A stretch of 64,000 bases of DNA, taken from positions 496,001-560,000 of the forward strand of contig NZ_CP098518.1 in the NCBI RefSeq assembly GCF_023703795.1, given 5' to 3'. The notes under the pieces were generated by a model. It saw nothing but the letters and a program-made list of their open reading frames with translations. It made no database searches and was not told the DNA's origin. The translations under genes and the position numbers were made by a program. Position 1 is the first letter of the stretch; every line of letters starts with the position of its first letter. Below, in pieces: positions 1 to 7,920 of this stretch. This DNA is from Haloplanus sp. HW8-1 (GTDB taxonomy: Archaea; Halobacteriota; Halobacteria; Halobacteriales; Haloferacaceae).

Positions 1-1480
1 GTGCTCCCTCGTTCGACCCCCACGAGACGACGAGCGTCTCGGCGTCGGCGTCGCCGAACTCGCGCGGTTCGAACGGTTCGCGTTCGCGTGCCGTCTCGAC
101 TTTCCGGCTTCGCTTGTCGACCTGCTGGACGCGCATCTCCGTGTCCTCGGTCCGACGCCCGAGTTCGTCGTGTTCGAGGCCCGTCGACATGTGGACCCCA
201 CCTTCGGTTCCCGGGAACGTCCGGGGACTGATGCCGTCGTCGGTGAGGGCGTGTGGCTGGAAGCGACCCTGCTCGTCCTGCCACTCGCCGACGGTCTCCT
301 CGTCGACGACCTTCCCGCGGTCGATTTCGACATCGTCCATATCGAACTCTTCGGGGGGGTAGGTCTGCTCGGTGACCGCAAGCGAGAGGTCGGCGGTCAG
401 GTAGACGGGGATCTGATACTTCTCGGCGAGGTTGAACGCCTCGATCGTCTTGTGGAAACACTCGGCGATGGTCGTCGGCGCGACGACGAACCGCGGCACT
501 TCGCCGTGCCCGCCGTAGAGCATCGCGTTCAGGTCGCCCTGCTCTTGTTTGGTGGGCATCCCCGTCGACGGTCCCGAGCGCATCACGTTACAGATGACCA
601 GCGGCGTCTCGCTGGTGGCGACCAGGCCGAACGTCTCGGTCATGAGATCGATCCCGGGGCCGGAGGTGGCCGTCATCGAGCGCGCGCCCGAACGCGCCGC
701 GCCGAGTGCCATATTGATCGCCGAGAGTTCGTCTTCGGCCTGGACGACGTGGCCGCCGTACTGCTCGATCCGGCCGGTCAGATACTCCATCACGTCGGTC
801 GCAGGGGTGATAGGGTAGCCGGCGTAGAACCGACAGCCTGCGGCGATGGCACCCATACCGATGGCCTCGTCACCGTTCAGGAGGACGTAGTTCTCGTCGG
901 TACACTCCAGATCGAAGCCGAACTCCTCGTCGTACTCCTCGAGGACGTACTCGCGGCCCTTCCGGGCTGCAGTCATGTTGTTCTCGACGATGGCGGATCC
1001 CTTGTCGCCGAACCGCTTCTCGAGGGCACTGTCGAGGTTCTCGATCGGGAACTTGCTCACCGCACAGGCGGCACCGAGGGCGACCACGTTGCGCATGATG
1101 GCCCCACCGGCGTCCTCGGCGAGGCTCTTCAGGGGCACGTCGAGGCCGATCATTCCGTCGGGAATCTCGACGTCCTGCATCGTCGTTCGCTCCCCGTCGT
1201 AGATGATGACGCTTCCCTCATGGAGTTCGTCGAGGTTCTCGTCGATGGTCCGCTGGGTGAGCGCGATGAGTACGTCCAGGCGGTCGACGACGCTCTGAAC
1301 CTGGTCTACCGACGTGCGGACTTTGTACGCCGTGTACCCACCACGAATACGCGACGCGAAGTCCTTGGAGGTGAACACGTGCCGACCGGCCCTCGAGAGC
1401 GCCTGGGCGAAGATTTTCCCGGTGGAGTCGATACCGTCCCCTGCTTCGCCACCGATTGCCCAGTTGAAGTCCGCAGGCAT
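1..1480 (-). CDS. korA: 2-oxoacid:ferredoxin oxidoreductase, alpha subunit (KorA), 3' end beyond window
   Basis: Cytoplasmic CoA-acylating oxidoreductase that decarboxylates 2-oxoacids (probably 2-oxoglutarate) and reduces ferredoxin. The 493 visible codons open with a gamma-type domain (GGEAGDGIDSTG near residues 8-19) fused to the alpha pyrimidine-binding domain (TATSGPG near 270, MRSGPSTGMPTKQEQGDLN near 300). The start is the ATG at 1480; a TATA-like stretch lies about 30 bases upstream. Assignment to KorA rather than PorA rests on resemblance, from memory, to the Halobacterium korA product; its paralogue at 63042 resembles PorA. The beta subunit would lie to the left of the window, out of view. 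It is transcribed divergently from the acetyl-CoA synthetase gene. Family assignment is very sure, substrate less so. Confidence 0.93.
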   Translation of the reverse strand, partial: MPADFNWAIGGEAGDGIDSTGKIFAQALSRAGRHVFTSKDFASRIRGGYTAYKVRTSVDQVQSVVDRLDVLIALTQRTIDENLDELHEGSVIIYDGERTTMQDVEIPDGMIGLDVPLKSLAEDAGGAIMRNVVALGAACAVSKFPIENLDSALEKRFGDKGSAIVENNMTAARKGREYVLEEYDEEFGFDLECTDENYVLLNGDEAIGMGAIAAGCRFYAGYPITPATDVMEYLTGRIEQYGGHVVQAEDELSAINMALGAARSGARSMTATSGPGIDLMTETFGLVATSETPLVICNVMRSGPSTGMPTKQEQGDLNAMLYGGHGEVPRFVVAPTTIAECFHKTIEAFNLAEKYQIPVYLTADLSLAVTEQTYPPEEFDMDDVEIDRGKVVDEETVGEWQDEQGRFQPHALTDDGISPRTFPGTEGGVHMSTGLEHDELGRRTEDTEMRVQQVDKRSRKVETAREREPFEPREFGDADAETLVVSWGSNEGA

Positions 1481-1647
1481 GCTGTGTGGTGAGTATCGCC
1501 GGACTGCTCAAAAGCCTTCTGAATGGATCGGGGTCCAACGAACCCGGATACGGCGGCCGAGAGAGTGCCACGCCCACCGACTCGGCGGTCGAGCGTGGTC
1601 GGCGGCTACGAGGGGAATCGACGGTCGCGGAACGGGATGGCGTAAGT

Positions 1648-1678
1648 TTATCACGAATGATTGGAAAGTCCATCGTGA
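1648..1678 (+). promoter_or_regulatory. acs promoter with inverted repeat
   Basis: A TATA-like TTTATC at 1648-1653 lies about 32 bases before the acs ATG. A perfect six-base inverted repeat, TCACGA at 1651-1656 and TCGTGA at 1673-1678, spans from the TATA box to the expected transcription start. That position suits an operator, but no regulator is identified and a short repeat could arise by chance. Confidence 0.4.
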
Positions 1679-1681
1679 CAC

Positions 1682-3676
1682 ATGTCCGACGACGACATAG
1701 AACTGGAGGCACGCCTCGAGGAGCAGGCATCGTTCGATCCCTCGGCTGCGTTTGTCGAACAGGCGAACGTGTCGGACGCCGGCATCTACGAGGAGTTCGA
1801 GGAGAACTGGCCGGAGTGTTGGGAAGGGGCCGCTGCCCTCCTCGACTGGGAGGAGCCATACGAGCAGGTACTCGACGACTCCAACCCGCCGTTCTACGAG
1901 TGGTTCACCGACGGCAAGCTAAACGCGTCGGCGAACTGTCTCGACCGCCACCTCGACGAGCGGGGCGACGAACCGGCCATCGAGTGGGTGGGCGAACCCG
2001 TCGACGAGGACGACCGGACGTTCACCTACGAGGAGCTCCACCGCGAGGTCAACGAGTTCGCCGCGGCGCTTCGCGACCTCGGCGTCGGCGAGGGCGACGT
2101 CGTGACGATGTACATGCCGATGATCCCCGAACTGCCCATCGCGATGCTGGCGTGTGCCCGCATCGGCGCCCCCCACAGCGTGGTGTTTGCGGGCTTCTCG
2201 GCGGATGCGCTGGCGACCCGGATGAACGCCGCCGACTCCGAGTATCTGGTCACCTGTGACGGTTACTATCGCCGCGGCGACCCGCTCGATCACCTCGCGA
2301 AGGCCAACGAAGGTCTGGCCGGCGTCGAGGGCGACGTCGAGGACGTGATCGTGGCCGAGCGCCTCCGCGACGGCGACGGCTTCGGCCACTCCCTGGCCGA
2401 CGATCAGCACTCCTACGCCGACCTCGTCGCCGACCACGAGGGTGCGACGGTCGACCCGGTCCAGCGCGACGCCGAGGACATGCTGTTTTTGATGTACACC
2501 TCCGGGACGACGGGCCAGCCGAAAGGCGTCAAACACACCACCGGCGGCTACCTCGCGTGGACGGCGTGGACCAGTCAGGCGGTCCTCGACGTCAAGCCCG
2601 ATGACACCTACTTCTGTTCGGCGGACATCGGGTGGATCACCGGCCACTCCTACATCGTCTACGGGCCGCTCGCGCTCGGCACCACGACGATGATGTACGA
2701 GGGGACGCCCGACCACCCCGATCGGGACCGCCTCTGGGAGATCATCGAAGAGTACGAGGCCACCCAACTGTACACCGCGCCGACCGCCATCCGGGCGTTC
2801 ATGAAGTGGGGCACGGAGTACCCCGACCGCCACGACCTCTCCAGTCTCCGCCTGCTGGGGACGGTCGGCGAACCGATCAACCCCCGGGCGTGGAAGTGGT
2901 ACTACAAACACATCGGGAACGAGGCGTGTCCGATCGTAGACACCTGGTGGCAGACCGAGACGGGCGGCATGATGGTCACGACCCTGCCCGGCGTCAAGAC
3001 GATGAAGCCCGGCAGCGCGGGGCCGCCACTCCCGGGCGTCGACGCGCGGATCGTCGACACGAACGGCGAGGAAGTGGAGGCGGGCCGCGCGGGCTATCTC
3101 ACGGTCCAGAAGCCCTGGCCGGGCATGCTCCGGACCCTCTACCGGAACGACGAGCGCTACATCGCGGAGTACTGGGCCGAGTACTCCGATACGGACAGTT
3201 CGGATCCGGAAGACTGGGTCTACTTCCCGGAGGACGGCGCCAAGATCGACGAGGACGGCTACATCACCGTCCTCGGTCGCGTCGACGACGTGCTCAACGT
3301 CTCGGGCCATCGCCTCGGGACGATGGAGATCGAGTCCGCGATCGTCGGCGTCGAGGGCGTCGCCGAGGCGGCGGTCGTCGGCGGTCAACACGAGGTGAAA
3401 GGCGAGGCGGTCTACGCCTACGTCATCACCGAGGAGGGCTACGAGGAGAACGACGAACTCCGCCAGCGCATCATCGAGGGTGTCGAGGACGCCATCGGCC
3501 CCATCGCCCGCCCTGAGCGCGTGATCTTCTCGCCGGACCTGCCCAAGACCCGGTCGGGCAAGATCATGCGCCGTCTGCTGGAGGACATCGCCAACGAGAC
3601 CGAACTCGGCGACACCTCGACGCTCCGCAACCCGGAGATCGTCGAGGACATCCAGGGCAAGATCGGCGGCGACTGA
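1682..3676 (+). CDS. acs: acetyl-CoA synthetase, AMP-forming
   Basis: Activates acetate with ATP and CoA to acetyl-CoA, AMP and pyrophosphate; cytoplasmic. The 664-residue length is normal for full-size ACS. It has the P-loop-like YTSGTTGQPKG at about residue 271, the DTWWQTETGG adenylate-binding motif near 419 and the C-terminal PKTRSGKIMRR catalytic-lysine motif near 620. The N-terminal extension is acidic, as in halophiles. The gene has its own promoter and is divergent from korA; its product would supply the same acetyl-CoA pool. A related acyl-CoA synthetase activity on propionate cannot be excluded. Confidence 0.96.
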   Translation: MSDDDIELEARLEEQASFDPSAAFVEQANVSDAGIYEEFEENWPECWEGAAALLDWEEPYEQVLDDSNPPFYEWFTDGKLNASANCLDRHLDERGDEPAIEWVGEPVDEDDRTFTYEELHREVNEFAAALRDLGVGEGDVVTMYMPMIPELPIAMLACARIGAPHSVVFAGFSADALATRMNAADSEYLVTCDGYYRRGDPLDHLAKANEGLAGVEGDVEDVIVAERLRDGDGFGHSLADDQHSYADLVADHEGATVDPVQRDAEDMLFLMYTSGTTGQPKGVKHTTGGYLAWTAWTSQAVLDVKPDDTYFCSADIGWITGHSYIVYGPLALGTTTMMYEGTPDHPDRDRLWEIIEEYEATQLYTAPTAIRAFMKWGTEYPDRHDLSSLRLLGTVGEPINPRAWKWYYKHIGNEACPIVDTWWQTETGGMMVTTLPGVKTMKPGSAGPPLPGVDARIVDTNGEEVEAGRAGYLTVQKPWPGMLRTLYRNDERYIAEYWAEYSDTDSSDPEDWVYFPEDGAKIDEDGYITVLGRVDDVLNVSGHRLGTMEIESAIVGVEGVAEAAVVGGQHEVKGEAVYAYVITEEGYEENDELRQRIIEGVEDAIGPIARPERVIFSPDLPKTRSGKIMRRLLEDIANETELGDTSTLRNPEIVEDIQGKIGGD

Positions 3677-3697
3677 CGGCGGCACCGCCGCGACCGG

Positions 3698-3817
3698 TCA
3701 CGCGCGGTTCTTTCGGTGCTCCCGCCAGACGGCCACCAGTTCGTACAGGAAGACGGCGGCGACCAGCGCGAGCGATCCCCAGACGAGGGCCGCGAAGCCG
3801 AGCGACGAGAGGGTCAC
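3698..3817 (-). CDS. 39-residue single-span membrane protein, partner of the symporter
   Basis: A short reading frame of 39 codons starting at GTG 3817, whose first four bases (GTGA) contain the stop codon of the upstream symporter gene, so the two are translationally coupled. The product has one hydrophobic segment (about residues 6-28, containing LVWGSLALVAAVFLYELVAV) followed by a basic tail ending WREHRKNRA. Small accessory subunits of this shape accompany some sodium:solute symporters, as known for MetS/MetP; the role here is inferred from shape and coupling. No homology was computed. Confidence 0.6.
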   Translation of the reverse strand: MTLSSLGFAALVWGSLALVAAVFLYELVAVWREHRKNRA

Positions 3818-5316
3818 GATCGCTCACCACCCGAGCCGTCGGTCGCGGGTTCGTCGTCGAGCCGACGGATCTCCCGGTCGAGGCCGTCGAGGTCGAACCG
3901 TTCGTCGCCGACGCGGGCCGCCCCGGCCGTCAGGACGGTCGAGACACCGGCCGCGCCGAGAAACGAGAGGAAGTAAGAGGCCGCGGGGAGCGCCGAGAGT
4001 GGGAGGACGCCGCGGGCGGGTGGGAAGAAGGCGAGGCCGACGAGGAGGCCGAGGGCGCTCGCCGTGAGGGCGCCCGCGGAGGTCGCTCGCGACGAGAACA
4101 GGCCGTGGAGGAGTGGGACGAAGGTCGCGGCGGCGAGCAGATCCGCGAGGAGAAAGAGCGTGAGTACCGAGTATCCCTGCGCGCCGACGACCGTCGCGGC
4201 CGCGGCGACGACGATGGTCACGCCGCGGGCCGTCGCAGTGAGTCGATCCCCGGACACGTCGAGGAGTCGCGGCAGGTCGGCGGTGACGACGCTGGCGATG
4301 GCGTTGAACAGCGTGTCGGCGCTGGAGACCACCAGCAGGACGGCGAGGACGGCGACGGCGACGACGGCGGCGTCGGGGAGGACCTCGGTCACCACGAGGA
4401 AAAAGGAGATGCTGGCGTCGGCGGGCGTCTCCACGAGGCCGAGGCCGACGGCGACGGGGCCGAAGACGCCGGCGAGAAAGACCATTGGCACGACGGCGAC
4501 GGCGGCGACGAGAAAGGAGCGCCGGAGCGTCTGGTCCCCGTCCGCGGCGTAGACCCGTTGCCACCACGCCTGGTTCAGCATCTCGGCGCCGACGACGGCG
4601 ACGACGACGTAGGCGCCGAACTCCAGTCCGGTCGCCGAGCCGACCGTCAGGAGTTCCGGCGAGGAGTCGACGATGGCGGCGTGGGCGGCGTCGGTCCCGC
4701 CGAGCGCCACGATCGTCACGACGACGCTCACCATCAGGAGCGGGAGGATGAGAACCGTCTGGACGGTGTCGGTGACGATGCTCGCACGGAGGCCGCCGTA
4801 CCCGGTGTACGCGAGAACGGTGACGCCGACGACCGTCGCCGTCTGCCATCCGGGAACGCCCGCGATCAGGGAGAGCGCGCTCGCGATGCCGGTGAACTCC
4901 GCGGCGAGGAAGACGAACATGTAGGCCACGCTCACGACGAGTACGTACGCGTACATGGTCGACCCGTACCGGGCGTATGCGTACTCGGTGAGGCTGTGGC
5001 CCCGCGGAAGGAGTTCCCGGATGCGAGGGCCGACGACGGCGAAGGCGGCGAGGGCGAGCGCCGAGCCGGCGGCGTAGCCGGCGACGGCGGTGATCCCGCC
5101 GAAGGCGGCACCGGCCTCCGCGGGGCTGAACAGGATCCACGCGCCCATGCTCGACGCCACGAGGGTCGCCGTCAGCGTCCCACCGCCGGTGGAGTTCCGG
5201 GCGGTGATGTAATCCTCGATCGTCCCGATGCGGCCACGGGCGTACCACGCGCCAAAGGTCGCGAAGGCCAGTAGCACGACCGTCAACAGGCCGAGCAGCG
5301 CTTTCGCGCTCACCAC
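3814..5316 (-). CDS. sodium:solute symporter (SSS) family transporter
   Basis: Multi-span inner-membrane transporter of about 500 residues with roughly 13 hydrophobic segments, the size and layout of the SSS (PutP-like) family. GPRIRELLPRGHSLTEYAYARYG near residue 95 is the usual loop after TM3, and the region around AYTGYGGLRASIVTDTVQ is a conserved family block. Substrate cannot be read; the neighbouring acetyl-CoA synthetase gene, convergent with it, suggests but does not prove a monocarboxylate. Two adjacent GTG codons (5316 and 5313) could start it; a Shine-Dalgarno-like GGAGGG lies at 5324-5329. The second GTG overlaps the stop of an upstream 13-codon ORF. A 39-residue membrane protein is coupled downstream. 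Confidence 0.88.
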   Translation of the reverse strand: MVSAKALLGLLTVVLLAFATFGAWYARGRIGTIEDYITARNSTGGGTLTATLVASSMGAWILFSPAEAGAAFGGITAVAGYAAGSALALAAFAVVGPRIRELLPRGHSLTEYAYARYGSTMYAYVLVVSVAYMFVFLAAEFTGIASALSLIAGVPGWQTATVVGVTVLAYTGYGGLRASIVTDTVQTVLILPLLMVSVVVTIVALGGTDAAHAAIVDSSPELLTVGSATGLEFGAYVVVAVVGAEMLNQAWWQRVYAADGDQTLRRSFLVAAVAVVPMVFLAGVFGPVAVGLGLVETPADASISFFLVVTEVLPDAAVVAVAVLAVLLVVSSADTLFNAIASVVTADLPRLLDVSGDRLTATARGVTIVVAAAATVVGAQGYSVLTLFLLADLLAAATFVPLLHGLFSSRATSAGALTASALGLLVGLAFFPPARGVLPLSALPAASYFLSFLGAAGVSTVLTAGAARVGDERFDLDGLDREIRRLDDEPATDGSGGERS

Positions 5317-5351
5317 GGTGACGTCCCTCCTGTCGGATCGGATCGCGTCAT
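5310..5351 (-). CDS. candidate 13-residue leader peptide upstream of the symporter
   Basis: The TATA box for this transcript (AATAAAA on the plus strand, 5376-5382) is 28 bases upstream of ATG 5351, exactly the spacing of leaderless starts elsewhere here. From that ATG runs MTRSDPTGGTSPW, and its TGA (5312-5310) overlaps the GTG at 5313 as GTGA. Ribosomes loading on the leaderless end would translate this peptide and stop on the symporter start. This is inference from spacing; no conservation was tested. Confidence 0.4.
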   Translation of the reverse strand: MTRSDPTGGTSPW

Positions 5352-5375
5352 GTGCAACGCTGGGGGGAGCGACGG

Positions 5376-5382
5376 AATAAAA
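5376..5382 (-). promoter_or_regulatory. TATA box of the symporter transcript
   Basis: A TTTTATT element on the minus strand is the only A/T-rich hexamer upstream of the symporter. Transcription should start near 5351-5354, giving a leader of about 37 bases before the GTG start and placing ATG 5351 at the 5' end. Confidence 0.5.
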
Positions 5383-5409
5383 CCTTGTGATATAACTGGG
5401 TAATCGCCG

Positions 5410-6165
5410 CTAGAGGTAGCTGGCGTCCCACCGGGTCGGCTTGCGGCGGTTCTCGCAGTCGTTACAGACCACGCGGCCCATGGTGTCCATGGAGACGGCG
5501 AAGCTATCGCAGTTGCCACAGAGGTAGCCGTACCGTTCCGAGCGGTCCCGATCGAGGTACACCGAGTAGAACGGCCCGTCCGAGCCGCGAACGCTCTCGT
5601 CGAGGGCGATGTACACCTGTCGGTCGTCGGGGAGCGTCGCGGCCTCGGTGAGCACCTGTCGGCCGCCGCTTTTCGGGAACTTGGAGTAGAGCTTCTCGAC
5701 GAAGGGTTCGCCGCCGATCTCGACGGTTCGCTCGCCGATGGCCTCGAAGTCCACGTTCTCGTAGAAGTCGGTGCCCGCCTCGTTGGCCGCCAACACGCGC
5801 CCCTCGATGCGGGTGACGCCGTGATCGAGGAGGCGCTGTTCGATGGCCTCCAGTAGCCGGTCGCCGAGGCCGATCCCCCGATTGTCGGGTTCGACGTGGA
5901 GCCAGTCGATCTCCCCGACGGTCTCGCGCCGCTCGACGACGTAACTCTGGGCAAACCCGACGAGTCGGCCGTCGTCGACCGCGACGAGGAACTCCGTCCC
6001 CGTATCGTCGAGCTCGTCGACGAGCGTCTCCTCGTCGTACCACCGTTCGACGGCCTGTGCGATGATGTCGTCTTCCAGTGCGTGTCCGTACGACGCGGCG
6101 AGGGAGTGGTGAGCGACCGTTCTGATGCCCTCGATGTCCTCGGCCCGTGCCTCGCGAATGTCCAT
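5410..6165 (-). CDS. GNAT N-acetyltransferase with C-terminal zinc-knuckle domain
   Basis: N-acetyltransferase of unknown acceptor. Residues 1-150 form a GNAT fold with the acetyl-CoA loop NRGIGLGDRLLEA near 95 and the helix-strand AANEAGTDFYENVDF near 125. The C-terminal 90 residues carry two cysteine pairs, CGNC (about 216) and CNDC (about 234), likely binding one zinc ion; this matches, from memory, the haloarchaeal DUF5816 module. The start is ATG 6165, 28 bases downstream of a CTTTAA element at 6191-6196, so the mRNA is probably leaderless. It stands alone, between the symporter and the NAD-kinase-like gene. Confidence 0.85.
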   Translation of the reverse strand: MDIREARAEDIEGIRTVAHHSLAASYGHALEDDIIAQAVERWYDEETLVDELDDTGTEFLVAVDDGRLVGFAQSYVVERRETVGEIDWLHVEPDNRGIGLGDRLLEAIEQRLLDHGVTRIEGRVLAANEAGTDFYENVDFEAIGERTVEIGGEPFVEKLYSKFPKSGGRQVLTEAATLPDDRQVYIALDESVRGSDGPFYSVYLDRDRSERYGYLCGNCDSFAVSMDTMGRVVCNDCENRRKPTRWDASYL

Positions 6166-6312
6166 GCACGAGATGTGTGCGGGGCCACTCCTTAAAGTGT
6201 CGCGCCGGCGTCGCGGTCGCGGCTCCGGCCGTGCCGACGACCGGCCACCCGTCCTCCGGCAGGTGTCCCCGAAGCGTGGGGGCTTTTACCCCCGTGGATC
6301 GACGTGTTCCGC

Positions 6313-6375
6313 ATGGAGCGGACGCGACGTCGCGTGGGGACGGGTTGGGGATCATCCGACGGGGGGCGACGGTGA
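6313..6375 (+). CDS. candidate 20-residue leader peptide upstream of the NAD-kinase-like gene
   Basis: A TTTTAC element at 6284-6289 is 27 bases before ATG 6313, the normal leaderless spacing in this genome. The ORF MERTRRRVGTGWGSSDGGRR ends with TGA at 6373-6375, which overlaps the GTG start of the next gene at 6372 (GTGA). No nearer promoter is visible for that gene. The layout matches the symporter leader ORF. Low complexity and arginine richness are expected of any out-of-frame GC-rich ORF, so position is the evidence. Confidence 0.4.
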   Translation: MERTRRRVGTGWGSSDGGRR

Positions 6376-7067
6376 ACGTCGCCGTCCGGGGCGGTGACGA
6401 CGCTATCGCCGCGGCCGTCGGCGTCTCGGGCGCCTCGCTCGTCGCCGAGGACGGGGAGCGGCCGGTGGACGTCGTCGTCGCTGTCGGTGACAACGCCATC
6501 AGATCGGTCGTCGCCGACCCGCCCGACGCTCCCGTCCTCCACGTGACCGCCGACGGCGGTCGGCACCACGTCGCGCGGGACGAACTGGACGGGGCGCTCG
6601 CCACCATCGCCACGGGCGACGGCACCCGAGAGACCCACCCCGTCGTCGGCGTTCGCCGCGAGGGAACCCTCCTCGCCCGTGCGGTCCGCGACGTGGCGCT
6701 CGTGACTGCCGCCCCCGCGAGCATCTCGGAGTACGCCATCGCGGCCGGCGGTACCGATCTGAGTTCGGTTCGGGCCGACGGCGTGGCCGTCGCGACGCCG
6801 TTCGGGAGCGACGGCTACGCCGCCGCGGCGGGCGGTGCCGTCCTCGAAGCCGGAACCGGCGTCGCCGTCGTACCGATCGCTCCCTTCTCGACCGCGCCCG
6901 CCCGACGCGTCGTCGATCCGAACGCTGGACTGGAACTCTCCGTGAAACGCGAGGGCGCGGTGGCGCTCTTGGTCGACGGTGTCCGCCGCGACACCGTCGA
7001 CGCCGGAGCCAACCTCCGGGTCGACCGCGTCGGGTCGCTGGACGTGGTGACTCCCGGCATCGGATAG
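6372..7067 (+). CDS. NAD(+) kinase-like protein (divergent)
   Basis: A 231-residue protein with the ATP-NAD kinase fold pattern: ISEYAIAAG near residue 117 stands where NE-x-x-I occurs and TPFGSDGYAAAAGG near 140 matches the conserved TPTGS-x-AY-x-x-SAGG. The nucleotide-binding GGDGT motif is changed to VGDNA (near residue 40), keeping the Asp but losing glycines. It may therefore be a divergent paralogue rather than the main NAD kinase. The chosen start is GTG 6372, the first good start after the probable transcription start; no in-frame ATG lies downstream of the promoter. Confidence 0.7.
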   Translation: MNVAVRGGDDAIAAAVGVSGASLVAEDGERPVDVVVAVGDNAIRSVVADPPDAPVLHVTADGGRHHVARDELDGALATIATGDGTRETHPVVGVRREGTLLARAVRDVALVTAAPASISEYAIAAGGTDLSSVRADGVAVATPFGSDGYAAAAGGAVLEAGTGVAVVPIAPFSTAPARRVVDPNAGLELSVKREGAVALLVDGVRRDTVDAGANLRVDRVGSLDVVTPGIG

Positions 7068-7108
7068 GAACGGAAAACTTCTAATGAGTCAGCGTTTCAG
7101 TTCGAAGC

Positions 7109-7549
7109 ATGCAACCGCTACAGTTCGTCGTCCCGGTCGGCGCCCTCGACGCGCTCGAACCGTACATCGCGCACGTGGTGCTGGCGCTGGTGGTGGTGAA
7201 CATGCTCACGCGGATTCGAGCACACTCCGTCCACGCCGAACAGGTCGAGGACGGCGCCGATGAACTGAGTCGGTATCTCCCGCACTCGCTGTCGACGGTC
7301 GCGCTCGTGGTGTTCTCGTTCGTGTTCCTGCTCATCGAACCTCACGGGGGGATGGTCATGTCGGTCATCGCCGTCGGTCTGTTCCTGACCGACTTCTTCG
7401 AGTTCGAATCCCGGCAGGTCGAGGCCCGGAACGACATGACGTTCGAACGCCCCAAAGGCGCCGTCGCGGCGTCGCTGCTCGCATTGCTGTACGCGGGCTA
7501 CCAGAGCCTGTTCGTCTTCATCCAGCCCATCTGGAACGTCATCGTCTAG
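7109..7549 (+). CDS. haloarchaeal membrane protein of the bc-type cluster, function unknown
   Basis: A 146-residue protein with four hydrophobic segments (about 14-34, 60-80, 82-96 and 118-140), an acidic loop containing RIRAHSVHAEQVEDGADEL, and a conserved-looking FFEFESRQVEARNDM loop. It belongs to a haloarchaeal-only family as far as I recall (one of the DUF7313-7321 series). It faces the minus-strand cytochrome b operon tail to tail. A TATA-like element at about 7079-7085 is 27 bases before the ATG, so leaderless. No cofactor-binding motif is visible. Confidence 0.75.
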   Translation: MQPLQFVVPVGALDALEPYIAHVVLALVVVNMLTRIRAHSVHAEQVEDGADELSRYLPHSLSTVALVVFSFVFLLIEPHGGMVMSVIAVGLFLTDFFEFESRQVEARNDMTFERPKGAVAASLLALLYAGYQSLFVFIQPIWNVIV

Positions 7550-7638
7550 GCGTTAGTTCTTCTTTCTCCGTCGGGACCGACGCCACCCGCGTCGCCGTCC
7601 ACAGTCCGTCTGCCGCGGGCACCACGAACGTCCGGTCG

Positions 7639-7920
7639 TCAGGCGTTCCGTCGATCCTCGACGGCGTCCCGTGCCCGTCTGGCGGCCGGGAGGAGGACCC
7701 AGAACGCCAGCGGGCCGAGGAGTGCGAACCAGAAGAGTACGTCCATCAGCCCGATCGCCAGCAGGTTGAACAGGTCCGTGCTCGCCGGATTCGGCGACAC
7801 CGGACTCACGAGTTGTCGGGTGCTCTCGAAGCTCGGCGTGCGGTACCACCCCGCGAGTACGAGCCAGCCGAGGCCGGCCCCGGTGAAGATGCCGAGGCCT
7901 TTGATGAATTCGTCAGCCAT
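7639..7920 (-). CDS. small membrane protein at the 3' end of the bc operon
   Basis: A 93-residue protein with two hydrophobic segments (about 7-26 and 55-80) separated by a polar loop with VSPVSPNPASTD. Its ATG lies inside the end of the preceding gene (8-base overlap), so it is translated with the cytochrome b operon. Function unknown; a structural or assembly role in the quinol oxidoreductase is inferred only from position. The longer frame upstream is rejected because it would run deep into the neighbour. Confidence 0.72.
   Translation of the reverse strand: MADEFIKGLGIFTGAGLGWLVLAGWYRTPSFESTRQLVSPVSPNPASTDLFNLLAIGLMDVLFWFALLGPLAFWVLLPAARRARDAVEDRRNA

Noticed and set aside
170-1492. A 440-codon plus-strand frame opposite korA.
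   Set aside because: It is the antisense shadow of korA; in this GC-rich genome the complementary frames of real genes stay open. The korA frame has full family motifs.
1919-3685. A 588-codon minus-strand frame opposite acs.
   Set aside because: Composition (Arg, Gly, Asp-rich without motifs) and exact mirroring of the acs codons show that it is a shadow frame.
6278-6293. GGGGG-CTTTTA-CCCCC inverted repeat looking like a terminator hairpin.
   Set aside because: It lies upstream of a gene on the same strand and its loop holds the TATA element (TTTTAC) 27 bases before ATG 6313; archaeal terminators are T-runs rather than GC hairpins.
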